Shown here: positions 57,583-64,000 of the stretch, in pieces
Layout of the letters: each line of letters opens with the position of its first letter
Numbering within the stretch: the first letter of the stretch is position 1
From: CAZKVJ01 sp964556225
GTDB taxonomy: Bacteria; Actinomycetota; Acidimicrobiia; Acidimicrobiales; Ilumatobacteraceae
Assembly: GCA_964556225.1 (NCBI GenBank)
Contig: CAZKVJ010000018.1
Span: 7,935 to 71,934, forward strand
Direction: 5' to 3'
Length of the DNA: 64,000 nt
Position numbers and translations under genes: made by a program
Notes under the pieces: generated by a model
Databases searched by the model: none
Told to the model about the DNA's origin: nothing
Seen by the model: only the letters and a program-made list of their open reading frames with translations

Positions 57583-58599
57583 GTGGCATACCAGGCTGAG
57601 TACATCTGGCTCGACGGCACGAAGCCGACCCCGCTGCTGCGCAGCAAGACGAAGATCCTGGGCGACGACGTCCAGGCACCGCCGGTGTGGGGCTTCGACG
57701 GATCGTCCACGGAGCAGGCCACCGGCGAGCACTCCGACTGCGTCCTGCGGCCCGTGTTCCACTGCCCTGACCCCATCCGCGGCGGGCGCAACATCCTCGT
57801 GCTGTGCGACGTGCTGTCGGCGCGCGACATGAAGCCGCACCCCACCAACACCCGCGCTGCCTGCGAGCGCACTGAGAAGAAGTACGCCAAGCACTACACC
57901 TGGTTCGGCATCGAGCAGGAGTACACGATGCTGCGACCCGACGGCACCCCGCTGGGCTTCCCCGAGGGTGGCGGCTTCCCCGGCCCGCAGGGCCCCTACT
58001 ACTGCGGCGTCGGCACCGGCCGGGTGGTCGGCCGCGAGATCATCGAGGAGCACACCCAGGCCTGCATCGACGCCGGGCTGCTCATCTCCGGCACCAACGC
58101 CGAGGTCATGCCGGGCCAGTGGGAGTTCCAGATCGGCCCCGGCGACGCGCTCACCGTGAGCGACCACCTCTACGTCGCCCGCTGGCTGCTGCACCGCATC
58201 GCCGAGGACTTCGACGTCGTCATCAGCTTCGCCGCCAAGCCGCAGAAGGGCGACTGGAACGGCGCCGGCGCTCACACCAACTTCTCCACGGTGTCGATGC
58301 GCGAGAGCTACGCGGCCGTCGAGGCGGCCTGCAAGGCCATCGGCAAGAAGATCGAGCTGCACGTGTCGAACTACGGCCACGGCATCGAGGAGCGCCTGAC
58401 CGGCAAGCACGAGACAGCGCCGTACGACAAGTTCAGCTACGGCGTGTCGAACCGCGGTGCGAGCATCCGCATCCCGTGGCAGGTCGAAAAGGACCGCAAG
58501 GGCTACGCCGAGGACCGCCGTCCGAACGCCAACATGGACCCGTACACGGTGACCCGGCTCATCATCGACACGGTGTGCTCGGCCGAGGCCGGCGCCTGA
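57583..58599 (+). CDS. glnII: Glutamine synthetase type II
   Basis: A 338-residue eukaryote-type glutamine synthetase, making glutamine from glutamate, ammonia and ATP. Typical features: WGFDGSSTEQA near residue 45, GIEQEYTM, NAEVMPGQWEFQIG, GDWNGAGAHTNFST and NRGASIRIPW. GSII occurs in Streptomyces, Frankia and rhizobia beside a GSI. GTG 57583 has GAAGGA seven bases upstream. A four-unit repeat lies in the promoter region and a strong terminator follows. Confidence 0.95.
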   Translation: MAYQAEYIWLDGTKPTPLLRSKTKILGDDVQAPPVWGFDGSSTEQATGEHSDCVLRPVFHCPDPIRGGRNILVLCDVLSARDMKPHPTNTRAACERTEKKYAKHYTWFGIEQEYTMLRPDGTPLGFPEGGGFPGPQGPYYCGVGTGRVVGREIIEEHTQACIDAGLLISGTNAEVMPGQWEFQIGPGDALTVSDHLYVARWLLHRIAEDFDVVISFAAKPQKGDWNGAGAHTNFSTVSMRESYAAVEAACKAIGKKIELHVSNYGHGIEERLTGKHETAPYDKFSYGVSNRGASIRIPWQVEKDRKGYAEDRRPNANMDPYTVTRLIIDTVCSAEAGA

Positions 58600-58615
58600 G
58601 CACCATGACCCCCTG

Positions 58616-58655
58616 GACGCGGGGCCGGTCGTCGACCGGCCCCGCGTCGCGTTTT
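58616..58655 (+). terminator. Rho-independent terminator after glnII
   Basis: A perfect 14-pair stem, GACGCGGGGCCGGT/ACCGGCCCCGCGTC, with loop CGTCG, followed by GCGTTTT. It lies 16 bases after the glnII stop and before the GSI gene, so GSI needs readthrough or its own promoter. Confidence 0.85.
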
Positions 58656-58689
58656 CCGACCGCTACGGAAATGGACAGAATGGGAGCCG

Positions 58690-60036
58690 GTGAGCGAGAT
58701 GCTCGAGCAACAGCGTGAGTACGTGCTGCGCACCGTCGAAGAGCGCGGCGTCCGCCTGATCCGGCTGTGGTTCACCGACGTCCTCGGCAACCTGAAGAGC
58801 TTCGCCATCACGCCGGCCGAGCTCGACAACGCGCTCGAGGACGGCATGACCTTCGACGGGTCGTCCATCGACGGGTTCTCCCGGGTGCAGGAGGCCGACG
58901 TCCTGGCCGTGCCGGACCCCAACACGTTCGAGATGCTCCCCTGGGGCGACGGCAAGTCACCCGAGGCCCGGGTGTTCTGCGACATCCACAACCTCGACAC
59001 CAGCCCGTTCGAGGGCGACCCCCGCCAGGTGCTGCGCCGCAACCTGGCCGCCGCCCACGACCAAGGCTTCACGTTCCTGGTGGCGCCGGACATGGAGTTC
59101 TTCTACTTCGCCCCGCCCCAGCGCGGTGCCCGGCCCGTCCCGCTCGACGACGCCAGCTTCTTCGACCTCACCACCGCCGACGTGTCCGGCCCGCTGCGCA
59201 AGCAGACCATCCGCACGCTCGAGACCATGAGCATCCCCGTCGAGTACAGCTTCCACGAGGACGCCCCGAGCCAGCAGGAGATCGACCTGCGTCACACGGA
59301 CGCGCTCACCATGGCCGACAGCGTGATGACGTTCCGCCTCGTGGTGAAAGAGGTCGCCGCCGCCCACGGCGCGTACGCCACGTTCATGCCCAAGCCCCTC
59401 GAGGGCGTCCAGGGCAGCGGGATGCACCTGCACCTGTCGCTGTTCCACGACGACGAGAACGCGTTCTACGACGCCGACGACACCTACAACCTGTCCCCGG
59501 TGGCCAAGTCCTTCATGGCCGGGCTCCTGTTCCACGCCGGTGAGATCACCGCCGTCACCAACCAGACGGTCAACAGCTACAAGCGCCTGGTGCCTGGTTT
59601 CGAGGCGCCCGTGCACGTCTCGTGGGCGCGCAACAACCGCAGCGGGCTGATCCGGGTGCCGATCCCGAAGAAGGGCAACCCGGTGGCCACCCGCATCGAG
59701 TACCGCTCGCCCGACCCGGCCGCCAACCCCTACCTGGCGTTCTCGGTGATCCTCGCCGCCGGCCTGCGGGGGATCGAACAGGGCTACGAGCTGCCGGCCG
59801 AGGCCGACGCCAACCTGTTCGAGCTCGGTGACGCCGAGCTCGCCAAGCTCGGCATCGCCCAGCTGCCGCAGTCACTCGCCGATGCGCTGAAGCTGATGGA
59901 AGGCTCCTCGCTGGTGGTCGAGGCGCTCGGTGAGCACATCTTCGAGTGGTTCCTGCGGAACAAGCGCAGCGAGTGGCGTGCCTACAAGACCCAGGTGACC
60001 GAGTTCGAGCTCGACCGCTACCTGCGGTCGGTCTGA
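58690..60036 (+). CDS. glnA: Glutamine synthetase type I, unadenylylated (alpha) form
   Basis: A 448-residue GSI. MTFDGSSIDGF, FLVAPDMEFFYF, GSGMHLHLSL, NRSGLIRVP and YRSPDPAANPYLAF are the active-site motifs. The region that holds the adenylylated Tyr in beta-type enzymes reads DANLFELGDAEL here with no Tyr, and the beta-type insertion is lacking, so control by GlnE is not expected. GTG start with GGGAG four bases upstream. It sits between GSII and a GlnR-like regulator. Confidence 0.92.
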   Translation: MSEMLEQQREYVLRTVEERGVRLIRLWFTDVLGNLKSFAITPAELDNALEDGMTFDGSSIDGFSRVQEADVLAVPDPNTFEMLPWGDGKSPEARVFCDIHNLDTSPFEGDPRQVLRRNLAAAHDQGFTFLVAPDMEFFYFAPPQRGARPVPLDDASFFDLTTADVSGPLRKQTIRTLETMSIPVEYSFHEDAPSQQEIDLRHTDALTMADSVMTFRLVVKEVAAAHGAYATFMPKPLEGVQGSGMHLHLSLFHDDENAFYDADDTYNLSPVAKSFMAGLLFHAGEITAVTNQTVNSYKRLVPGFEAPVHVSWARNNRSGLIRVPIPKKGNPVATRIEYRSPDPAANPYLAFSVILAAGLRGIEQGYELPAEADANLFELGDAELAKLGIAQLPQSLADALKLMEGSSLVVEALGEHIFEWFLRNKRSEWRAYKTQVTEFELDRYLRSV

Positions 60037-60048
60037 GGCGCACGACAC

Positions 60049-60729
60049 ATGGAGCTGCTCGCCGTGTTCCCGGAGCCGCCTCCGCCCGACCTGGCGCGCA
60101 CCCTCGACCTGGCCGGTCACCAGTGGAAGGCCGTCGCCTCGCCCGAAGAGGCGGCGCGAGTGGAGCCGAGCCACGGCTGGGCCGGCGTGATCGTGGTCGC
60201 CGACACCGACCCCGAGGGGGCATGGGCCTTCTGCCGGTCGGTCCGCAAACGCGACCTCGAGCCGGTCCCGCTGCTGCTCGTCGTGAGCGGCGCCCAGCTC
60301 GACGACCTCCACCTGCGCGACGAGCTGTTCGACGACTTCTGCCTGACGCCGTTCCACCCGGTCGAGCTCGAGGCCCGGCTGCGACACCTGCTGTGGCGAG
60401 GTGGTGCCGGCGTGCGCCCCGAGCTGGTCGAGTACGGCGGGCTGGCCCTCAACCTCGAGACCTACCAGGCGTCCATCGACGGCCGGCCGCTTGATCTCAC
60501 CTACATGGAGTACGAGCTGTTGAAGTTCCTCGCCCAGAACCCCGGCAAGGTCTTCACCCGCGAGATGCTCCTCAGCCGGGTCTGGGGCTACGAGTACTAC
60601 GGCGGTGCCCGCACCGTCGACGTGCACATCCGCCGGCTGCGGGCCAAGCTCGGCGAGGAGCACGCCAGCCTCATCCAGACGGTGCGCTCCGTCGGCTACC
60701 GCTTCGGGCAGTCCCGCTGGGGCTCGTGA
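60049..60729 (+). CDS. GlnR-like OmpR-family regulator with degenerate receiver domain
   Basis: A 226-residue regulator. The C-terminal winged helix (LDLTYMEYELLKFLAQNPGK, then GYEYYGGARTVDVHIRRLRA) closely follows actinobacterial GlnR. The receiver-like N-terminal domain lacks the acidic pair and the usual phosphorylation pocket (it begins MELLAVFPEPPPPDL); only an Asp in VVADTDPEG is near the expected position, so it is probably not phosphorylated in the normal way, as known for GlnR. It follows GSI by 12 bases, with no histidine kinase nearby. Confidence 0.85.
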   Translation: MELLAVFPEPPPPDLARTLDLAGHQWKAVASPEEAARVEPSHGWAGVIVVADTDPEGAWAFCRSVRKRDLEPVPLLLVVSGAQLDDLHLRDELFDDFCLTPFHPVELEARLRHLLWRGGAGVRPELVEYGGLALNLETYQASIDGRPLDLTYMEYELLKFLAQNPGKVFTREMLLSRVWGYEYYGGARTVDVHIRRLRAKLGEEHASLIQTVRSVGYRFGQSRWGS

Positions 60730-61125
60730 CGGCGCCCTCGCGCCCACGTCACGCTCGGCCAGGCCGACGACCGACGCCGCCGTGAGCGCGATGCGCACGA
60801 ACGAGGTGGCCGGCGGCTGACGGGCCACCACCTCCTCCTCCTCGGTCCGCTCCTGCGCCTCGCTCTGCCCACCGCGCAGCAGGAAGATCCCGCCAATCAG
60901 GAACACGGCGGCGACGGCGACGTCCACCGGGCGTGACGGCAGCCGGCTGAGCAACGATCCGAGCGTCGCCGCCACCACCACGTGGATCGCGAAGGCGCCG
61001 GCCACACCCACCCAGACCGCGAACGGTCGCCGGTGGCGAGTGGTCAGCACGAGCGAGGCGACCATCGTCTTGTCGGGCAGCTCGGCGAGGAAGACGGTGA
61101 CGAACGCCGTCAGGGCCGGCCTCAT
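60730..61125 (-). pseudogene. Truncated UPF0016/GDT1-family cation transporter
   Basis: From ATG 61125 the frame encodes the first half of a GDT1/TMEM165-type transporter: ALTAFVTVFLAELPDKTMVA carries the first ExxDKT signature, followed by two more helices and an acidic loop. The second half, with its own ExGD motif, should begin near residue 100-115 but similarity fades after ATSFV; LAERDVG appears where LAEWGDLTQ is expected. The frame then stays open antisense through the GlnR-like gene to 59872, so there is no proper end. The start overlaps the amidohydrolase stop by four bases. Confidence 0.6.
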
Positions 61126-62504
61126 CCGACTCCCTGCAGGCGAGCGGCGATGGCGCGGTGGCGACCCAGCATCGCGTCGAGGCCCGGATGGGTGAGGTGG
61201 CCGTCGTGCACGACGACCCGACCGTGCACGACCGTGTGGCGCACGCTGACCGGCCCGCACCGCAGCCACGCCTCGACCGGGTCGGCGACGGCCCCGGCGA
61301 AGCTCGGCCCGGTCAGCGGCCACACCGCCACGTCACCAGCGGCACCGGGCGCCAGCACGCCGAGCTCGCCCTCGCGCCCCAGACACGCTGCCCCGCCGCG
61401 AGTGGCGCACTCCAGCGCCATCCGGGCCGTGCCCGCAGCCACCCCGCTGCGCAGCTTGGCGAGCAGCATCGCCTGGCGGGCTTCGAGCCACAGCGACGCG
61501 GCGTCGGCCGACGACGAGCCGTCGACGCCGAGGCCCACCGGGCAGCCGGCGGCGCGCAGGTCGACCACGGGCGCGATCCCGCTCCCCAGGATCAGGTTCG
61601 ACGACGGGCAGTGCGCCACCCCGACCCGCGCGCGACCGAGCCGGCGCACCTCGCCGGCATCGGGCATCACGCAGTGGGCCACCCACGTGCGGTCCCGGCA
61701 CCACCCGGTGCGCTCCAGGTACTCCGTCGGGCGGCACCCGAATCGGGCCAGCGAGTACTCGTCGTCTTCGACGTTCTCGGCGAAGTGGGTGTGGAGGCGA
61801 ACGTCGAGTGCGTCGGCGAGCTCGGCCGTGCGGACCATCAGCGACTCGGTCACGCTGAACGGCGAGCAGGGCGCGAGCGCGATGCGAACCATCGCGCCGT
61901 GGCGGCGGTCGTGGTGGCGCGCGACGGCCTCGGCGCAGGCAGCCAGGATGTCATCGTCGTCCTGCACGACGTCGTCGGGTGGCAGTCCGCCGTCCTTCTC
62001 CGACAGCGACATCGAGCCCCGGGCGGGGTGGAAGCGCATCCCGAGGTCGGCGGCGGCGGCGACCTCGGCCGCCAGCAGGTCACCGGCGCCCCGGGGGTGC
62101 ACGTAGAGGTGGTCGGTCGAGGTGGTGGTGCCGGAGAGGGCAAGCTCGGCGAGCCCGACCCAGGCGGACACGTGCGCCGCGTCCTCGTCGATCGCGCGCC
62201 ACACGGGGTAGAGCGACTGCAACCAGCCGAACAGGGGCTGGCCGGTCATCGGCGGCCAGGCCCGGGTGAGGTTCTGGAACAGGTGGTGGTGCGTGTTCAC
62301 CAGGCCGGGGGTGACGAGGCAGTCGGTGGCGTCGAGTCGCTGAAGGGCTGCGGGCGGCGGTTCGGTCGAGGTGCCCACGGCGCTGACGAGCCCGTCGGTG
62401 ACGGCCACCCAGCCGCCCGGCAGCTCGCGGCGCGCGTCGTCCATGGTCGCCACCAGCCGGGCGCCGACAACGAGCAGGTCGGCGGCGAGCTCAGGGTCGC
62501 TCAT
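61122..62504 (-). CDS. Amidohydrolase, 8-oxoguanine deaminase/atrazine-hydrolase-like
   Basis: A 460-residue metal-dependent deaminase of the ATZ/TRZ group. Metal-binding and catalytic sequences include TPGLVNTHHHLFQNLTR near residue 65, HTHFAENVEDDE near 240, VAHCVMPDAGE and LGVDGSSSADAASLW. The W-H-H pattern after NTHHH fits 8-oxoguanine deaminase, but other purine or pyrimidine substrates are possible. ATG 62504 overlaps the stop of the PLP decarboxylase by four bases. Confidence 0.85.
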   Translation of the reverse strand: MSDPELAADLLVVGARLVATMDDARRELPGGWVAVTDGLVSAVGTSTEPPPAALQRLDATDCLVTPGLVNTHHHLFQNLTRAWPPMTGQPLFGWLQSLYPVWRAIDEDAAHVSAWVGLAELALSGTTTSTDHLYVHPRGAGDLLAAEVAAAADLGMRFHPARGSMSLSEKDGGLPPDDVVQDDDDILAACAEAVARHHDRRHGAMVRIALAPCSPFSVTESLMVRTAELADALDVRLHTHFAENVEDDEYSLARFGCRPTEYLERTGWCRDRTWVAHCVMPDAGEVRRLGRARVGVAHCPSSNLILGSGIAPVVDLRAAGCPVGLGVDGSSSADAASLWLEARQAMLLAKLRSGVAAGTARMALECATRGGAACLGREGELGVLAPGAAGDVAVWPLTGPSFAGAVADPVEAWLRCGPVSVRHTVVHGRVVVHDGHLTHPGLDAMLGRHRAIAARLQGVG

Positions 62505-63877
62505 GCCAGCGAGTCCACGACGAGGGCCAGGTCGTCGACGGTCGTGCGGGGGTTGACCACGCACCATCGCAGCACCGTCTCGCCGCCCCACGACGTAGGC
62601 ACCACGAAGGCCTCCCCGGAAGCGAGCATGCGATCGCTCCAGGCCTGGTAGTCGCCCGGTGACCAGCCGGGCCGGCGGAACACCACGACGCTCAGCTCCG
62701 GCTCCAGCACCAGCTCCGTGTGTGGCGCTTCGCGGACGAGGCGAGCGCCCTCGTGGGCGACGGCGAGGGTTGCCTCCACCGCCTCGACGTAGGCGTCAGT
62801 GCCGTGGGCGGCGAGGCTGAACCACAGCGGCAACCCACGCGCTCGGCGCGAGAGGTGGTGGGCGTAGTCGCTCGGGTTCCACTCGAGGTCGAGGTGGTCG
62901 TCACGGTGCAGCACCTCGAGGTACTCGGCGTGCTGGGTGTGTGCAGCCCGGGCGACCGACGGATCCTGGTAGAGCAGCGCGCAGCAGTCGAAGGGTCCGA
63001 ACAGCCACTTGTGCGGGTCGACGATGAAGCTGTCGGCACGCTCGATGCCGGCGAAGCGGTCCCGCACGCTCGGGGCGGCGAGGGCGGCGCCGCCGTAGGC
63101 GCCGTCCACGTGGAACCAGGTGCCGAGCCGTGCCGCGACGTTTGCCACCCCGGCGAGGTCGTCGACGACCCCGACGTTCGTCGTGCCGGACGTCGCCACG
63201 ATGGCGAACAGCCGGTCACGGTCCTCGGACACCAGCCCATCGATGGTCTGCGCCAGCGCAGCGCCGGTCAGCCGGCCACGCTCGTCGGCCGGCACCAGCG
63301 CCACGTCGGCGTCCATCGCCCGGGCCGCCTGGGCCACCGACGAGTGGGCGCCCGAGGACGCGACGATCAGCCCGCGCGTCCGGTCGGCCGTGCCACCGGC
63401 GCGCTGGCGCCATCGCCACCGGGCGGCGATCAGCGCCGACAGGTTCCCGGCCGTCCCGCCGCTGACGAAGACGCCCCCGGCCGCGGGTCCGAAGCCAGCG
63501 AGGTCGGCGATCCACCGCAGGGCCTCGTTCTCTGCGAACACCGCCCCGGCGCCCTCCATCCACGACCCGGCGTAGATGCTCGAGGCGCCGACCACGAGAT
63601 CGAACAGGATCGCGGCTTCGGTCGGTGCCGCCGGCACGAAGGACAAAAAGCGCGGGTGGTCCACCGAGATGCACGCCGGGGCGAGCACCTCGCTGAACAC
63701 GCGCATGGCCTCGAGCCCACCGATGCCACCTGCGGTGATGGTCCGCCCCGTCATCGCCCGCAGCTCGGCCGGCGTGCGGGGACCGTCGAGCGGTGGCGGG
63801 TCGAGGCGGACGCGGTCGACCGCGTAGCGCACGATCGCCTGCGTCAGGACCTCGGTGGCGACGTCGATGCGATGCAC
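62501..63877 (-). CDS. Group II PLP-dependent decarboxylase (aromatic amino acid decarboxylase-like)
   Basis: A 458-residue PLP enzyme. The PLP lysine lies in FIVDPHKWLFGPFDCC, VSGGTAGNLSAL and VATSGTTNVGVVDDL are cofactor motifs, and FHVDGAYGGAAL carries the conserved Asp. The amino acid substrate (tyrosine, DOPA, tryptophan or another) cannot be read. GTG 63877 is the start. It is followed by the amidohydrolase in a coupled operon. Confidence 0.87.
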   Translation of the reverse strand: MHRIDVATEVLTQAIVRYAVDRVRLDPPPLDGPRTPAELRAMTGRTITAGGIGGLEAMRVFSEVLAPACISVDHPRFLSFVPAAPTEAAILFDLVVGASSIYAGSWMEGAGAVFAENEALRWIADLAGFGPAAGGVFVSGGTAGNLSALIAARWRWRQRAGGTADRTRGLIVASSGAHSSVAQAARAMDADVALVPADERGRLTGAALAQTIDGLVSEDRDRLFAIVATSGTTNVGVVDDLAGVANVAARLGTWFHVDGAYGGAALAAPSVRDRFAGIERADSFIVDPHKWLFGPFDCCALLYQDPSVARAAHTQHAEYLEVLHRDDHLDLEWNPSDYAHHLSRRARGLPLWFSLAAHGTDAYVEAVEATLAVAHEGARLVREAPHTELVLEPELSVVVFRRPGWSPGDYQAWSDRMLASGEAFVVPTSWGGETVLRWCVVNPRTTVDDLALVVDSLA

Positions 63878-63915
63878 CGCGACAGGATGTCACCCGCCGG
63901 CGTCCCGCGCCCTCT

Positions 63916-63966
63916 CGTTCTGGTCCCGGGAAGTAGCGCTGAGCGCTACCTGGTGCTGCCAGAACG
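63916..63966. repeat. Nested inverted repeats upstream of the decarboxylase
   Basis: The palindrome GTAGCGCT-G-AGCGCTAC (63933-63949) is enclosed by a second perfect inverted repeat, CGTTCTGG (63916-63923) and CCAGAACG (63959-63966). It lies between the decarboxylase start and the end of the next minus-strand gene, so it could be that gene's terminator or an operator. Confidence 0.5.
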
Positions 63967-63972
63967 GAGGGG

Positions 63973-64000
63973 TCAGACGTTGAGGTCGACGAGCTCGCTG
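63973..64000 (-). CDS. 3' end of an unidentified gene
   Basis: Only eight codons and a stop are in view (SELVDLNV). The position just before the nested inverted repeats, on the same strand as the decarboxylase, fits a real gene end, but no identification is possible. Confidence 0.35.

Noticed and set aside
58690..60036. Adenylylated beta-type GSI
   Set aside because: The Tyr of the adenylylation site is missing (DANLFELGD) and the protein lacks the beta-type insertion.
1..64000. CRISPR arrays, tRNA or rRNA genes, insertion sequences, prophage
   Set aside because: No regularly spaced repeats, cloverleaf sequences, transposase or integrase motifs were seen anywhere in the window.

Overview
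The window is GC-rich, tightly packed bacterial chromosome with no tRNA, rRNA, insertion sequence, prophage or CRISPR that I can see. The gene set points to Actinomycetota: a mycothiol-type glycosyltransferase (mshA) next to a YbjN gene, a rex-hemACD cluster, an RsiG-type anti-sigma factor, a GlnR-like regulator, GSII plus GSI glutamine synthetases, and many apparently leaderless genes. The split, b6-like cytochrome b and the reused secreted beta-domains make class Acidimicrobiia my best guess; this is inference, since no marker gene was searched.

Layout. 1-4.5 kb (minus strand): a complex I operon read as nuoA-B-C-D-H-I-J and running off the left edge, with no nuoE/F/G between D and H. 4.6-9.3 kb: an S1P-lyase-like PLP decarboxylase and a class I glutamine amidotransferase, divergent from a threonine dehydratase and an M20 amidohydrolase. 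9.2-29.7 kb (minus strand): 21 consecutive same-strand genes, starting with a b6f-like cytochrome bc module (small membrane protein, 2x[4Fe-4S] ferredoxin, cytochrome b N-half, cytochrome b C-half, Rieske, diheme cytochrome c, unknown membrane protein) and continuing into a complete 14-subunit nuoA-N. 30-32 kb (plus strand): a membrane-anchored cytochrome c and a geranylgeranyl-reductase-family (MenJ-like) flavoprotein. 32-43 kb: hypothetical protein, hemL, hemB, a HAD phosphatase, two surface or secreted proteins, then hemD, hemC, hemA and rex. 43-51 kb: membrane protein, AMP-ligase, SAM hydroxide adenosyltransferase behind a hairpin-rich leader, proC, ybjN, mshA, XRE regulator, rsiG, a MoaD/ThiS-like protein and a phosphoglycerate-mutase-like phosphatase. 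51-57.4 kb: BcsA-like glycosyltransferase with a PilZ domain, nadE, and a secreted sorbosone-dehydrogenase-like protein. 57.4-60.7 kb: GSII, GSI and a GlnR-like regulator. 60.7-64 kb: a truncated UPF0016 transporter gene, a guanine-deaminase-like amidohydrolase, a group II PLP decarboxylase and the tail of one more gene.

How it fits together. Most of the window is respiratory: NADH or another donor feeds complex I, menaquinone (reduced by a MenJ-like enzyme) carries electrons to the cytochrome bc complex, and heme comes from the hem genes. Rex-type operator candidates (TTGTG/TCGTG-N8-CACGA/CACGG) lie in front of the EFG-less nuo operon, the bc-nuo operon and rex itself, suggesting one NADH/NAD+-responsive circuit. 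A second theme is cyclic-di-GMP: rsiG carries its full ligand motif and lies about 1 kb from a PilZ-domain glycosyltransferase. A third is nitrogen: two glutamine synthetases and a GlnR-like regulator lie behind a four-unit, 11-base-spaced repeat. Many operon-first genes have a TAnnnT box 7-10 bases before the start codon, with mostly G/C in the middle, so leaderless translation looks widespread here.
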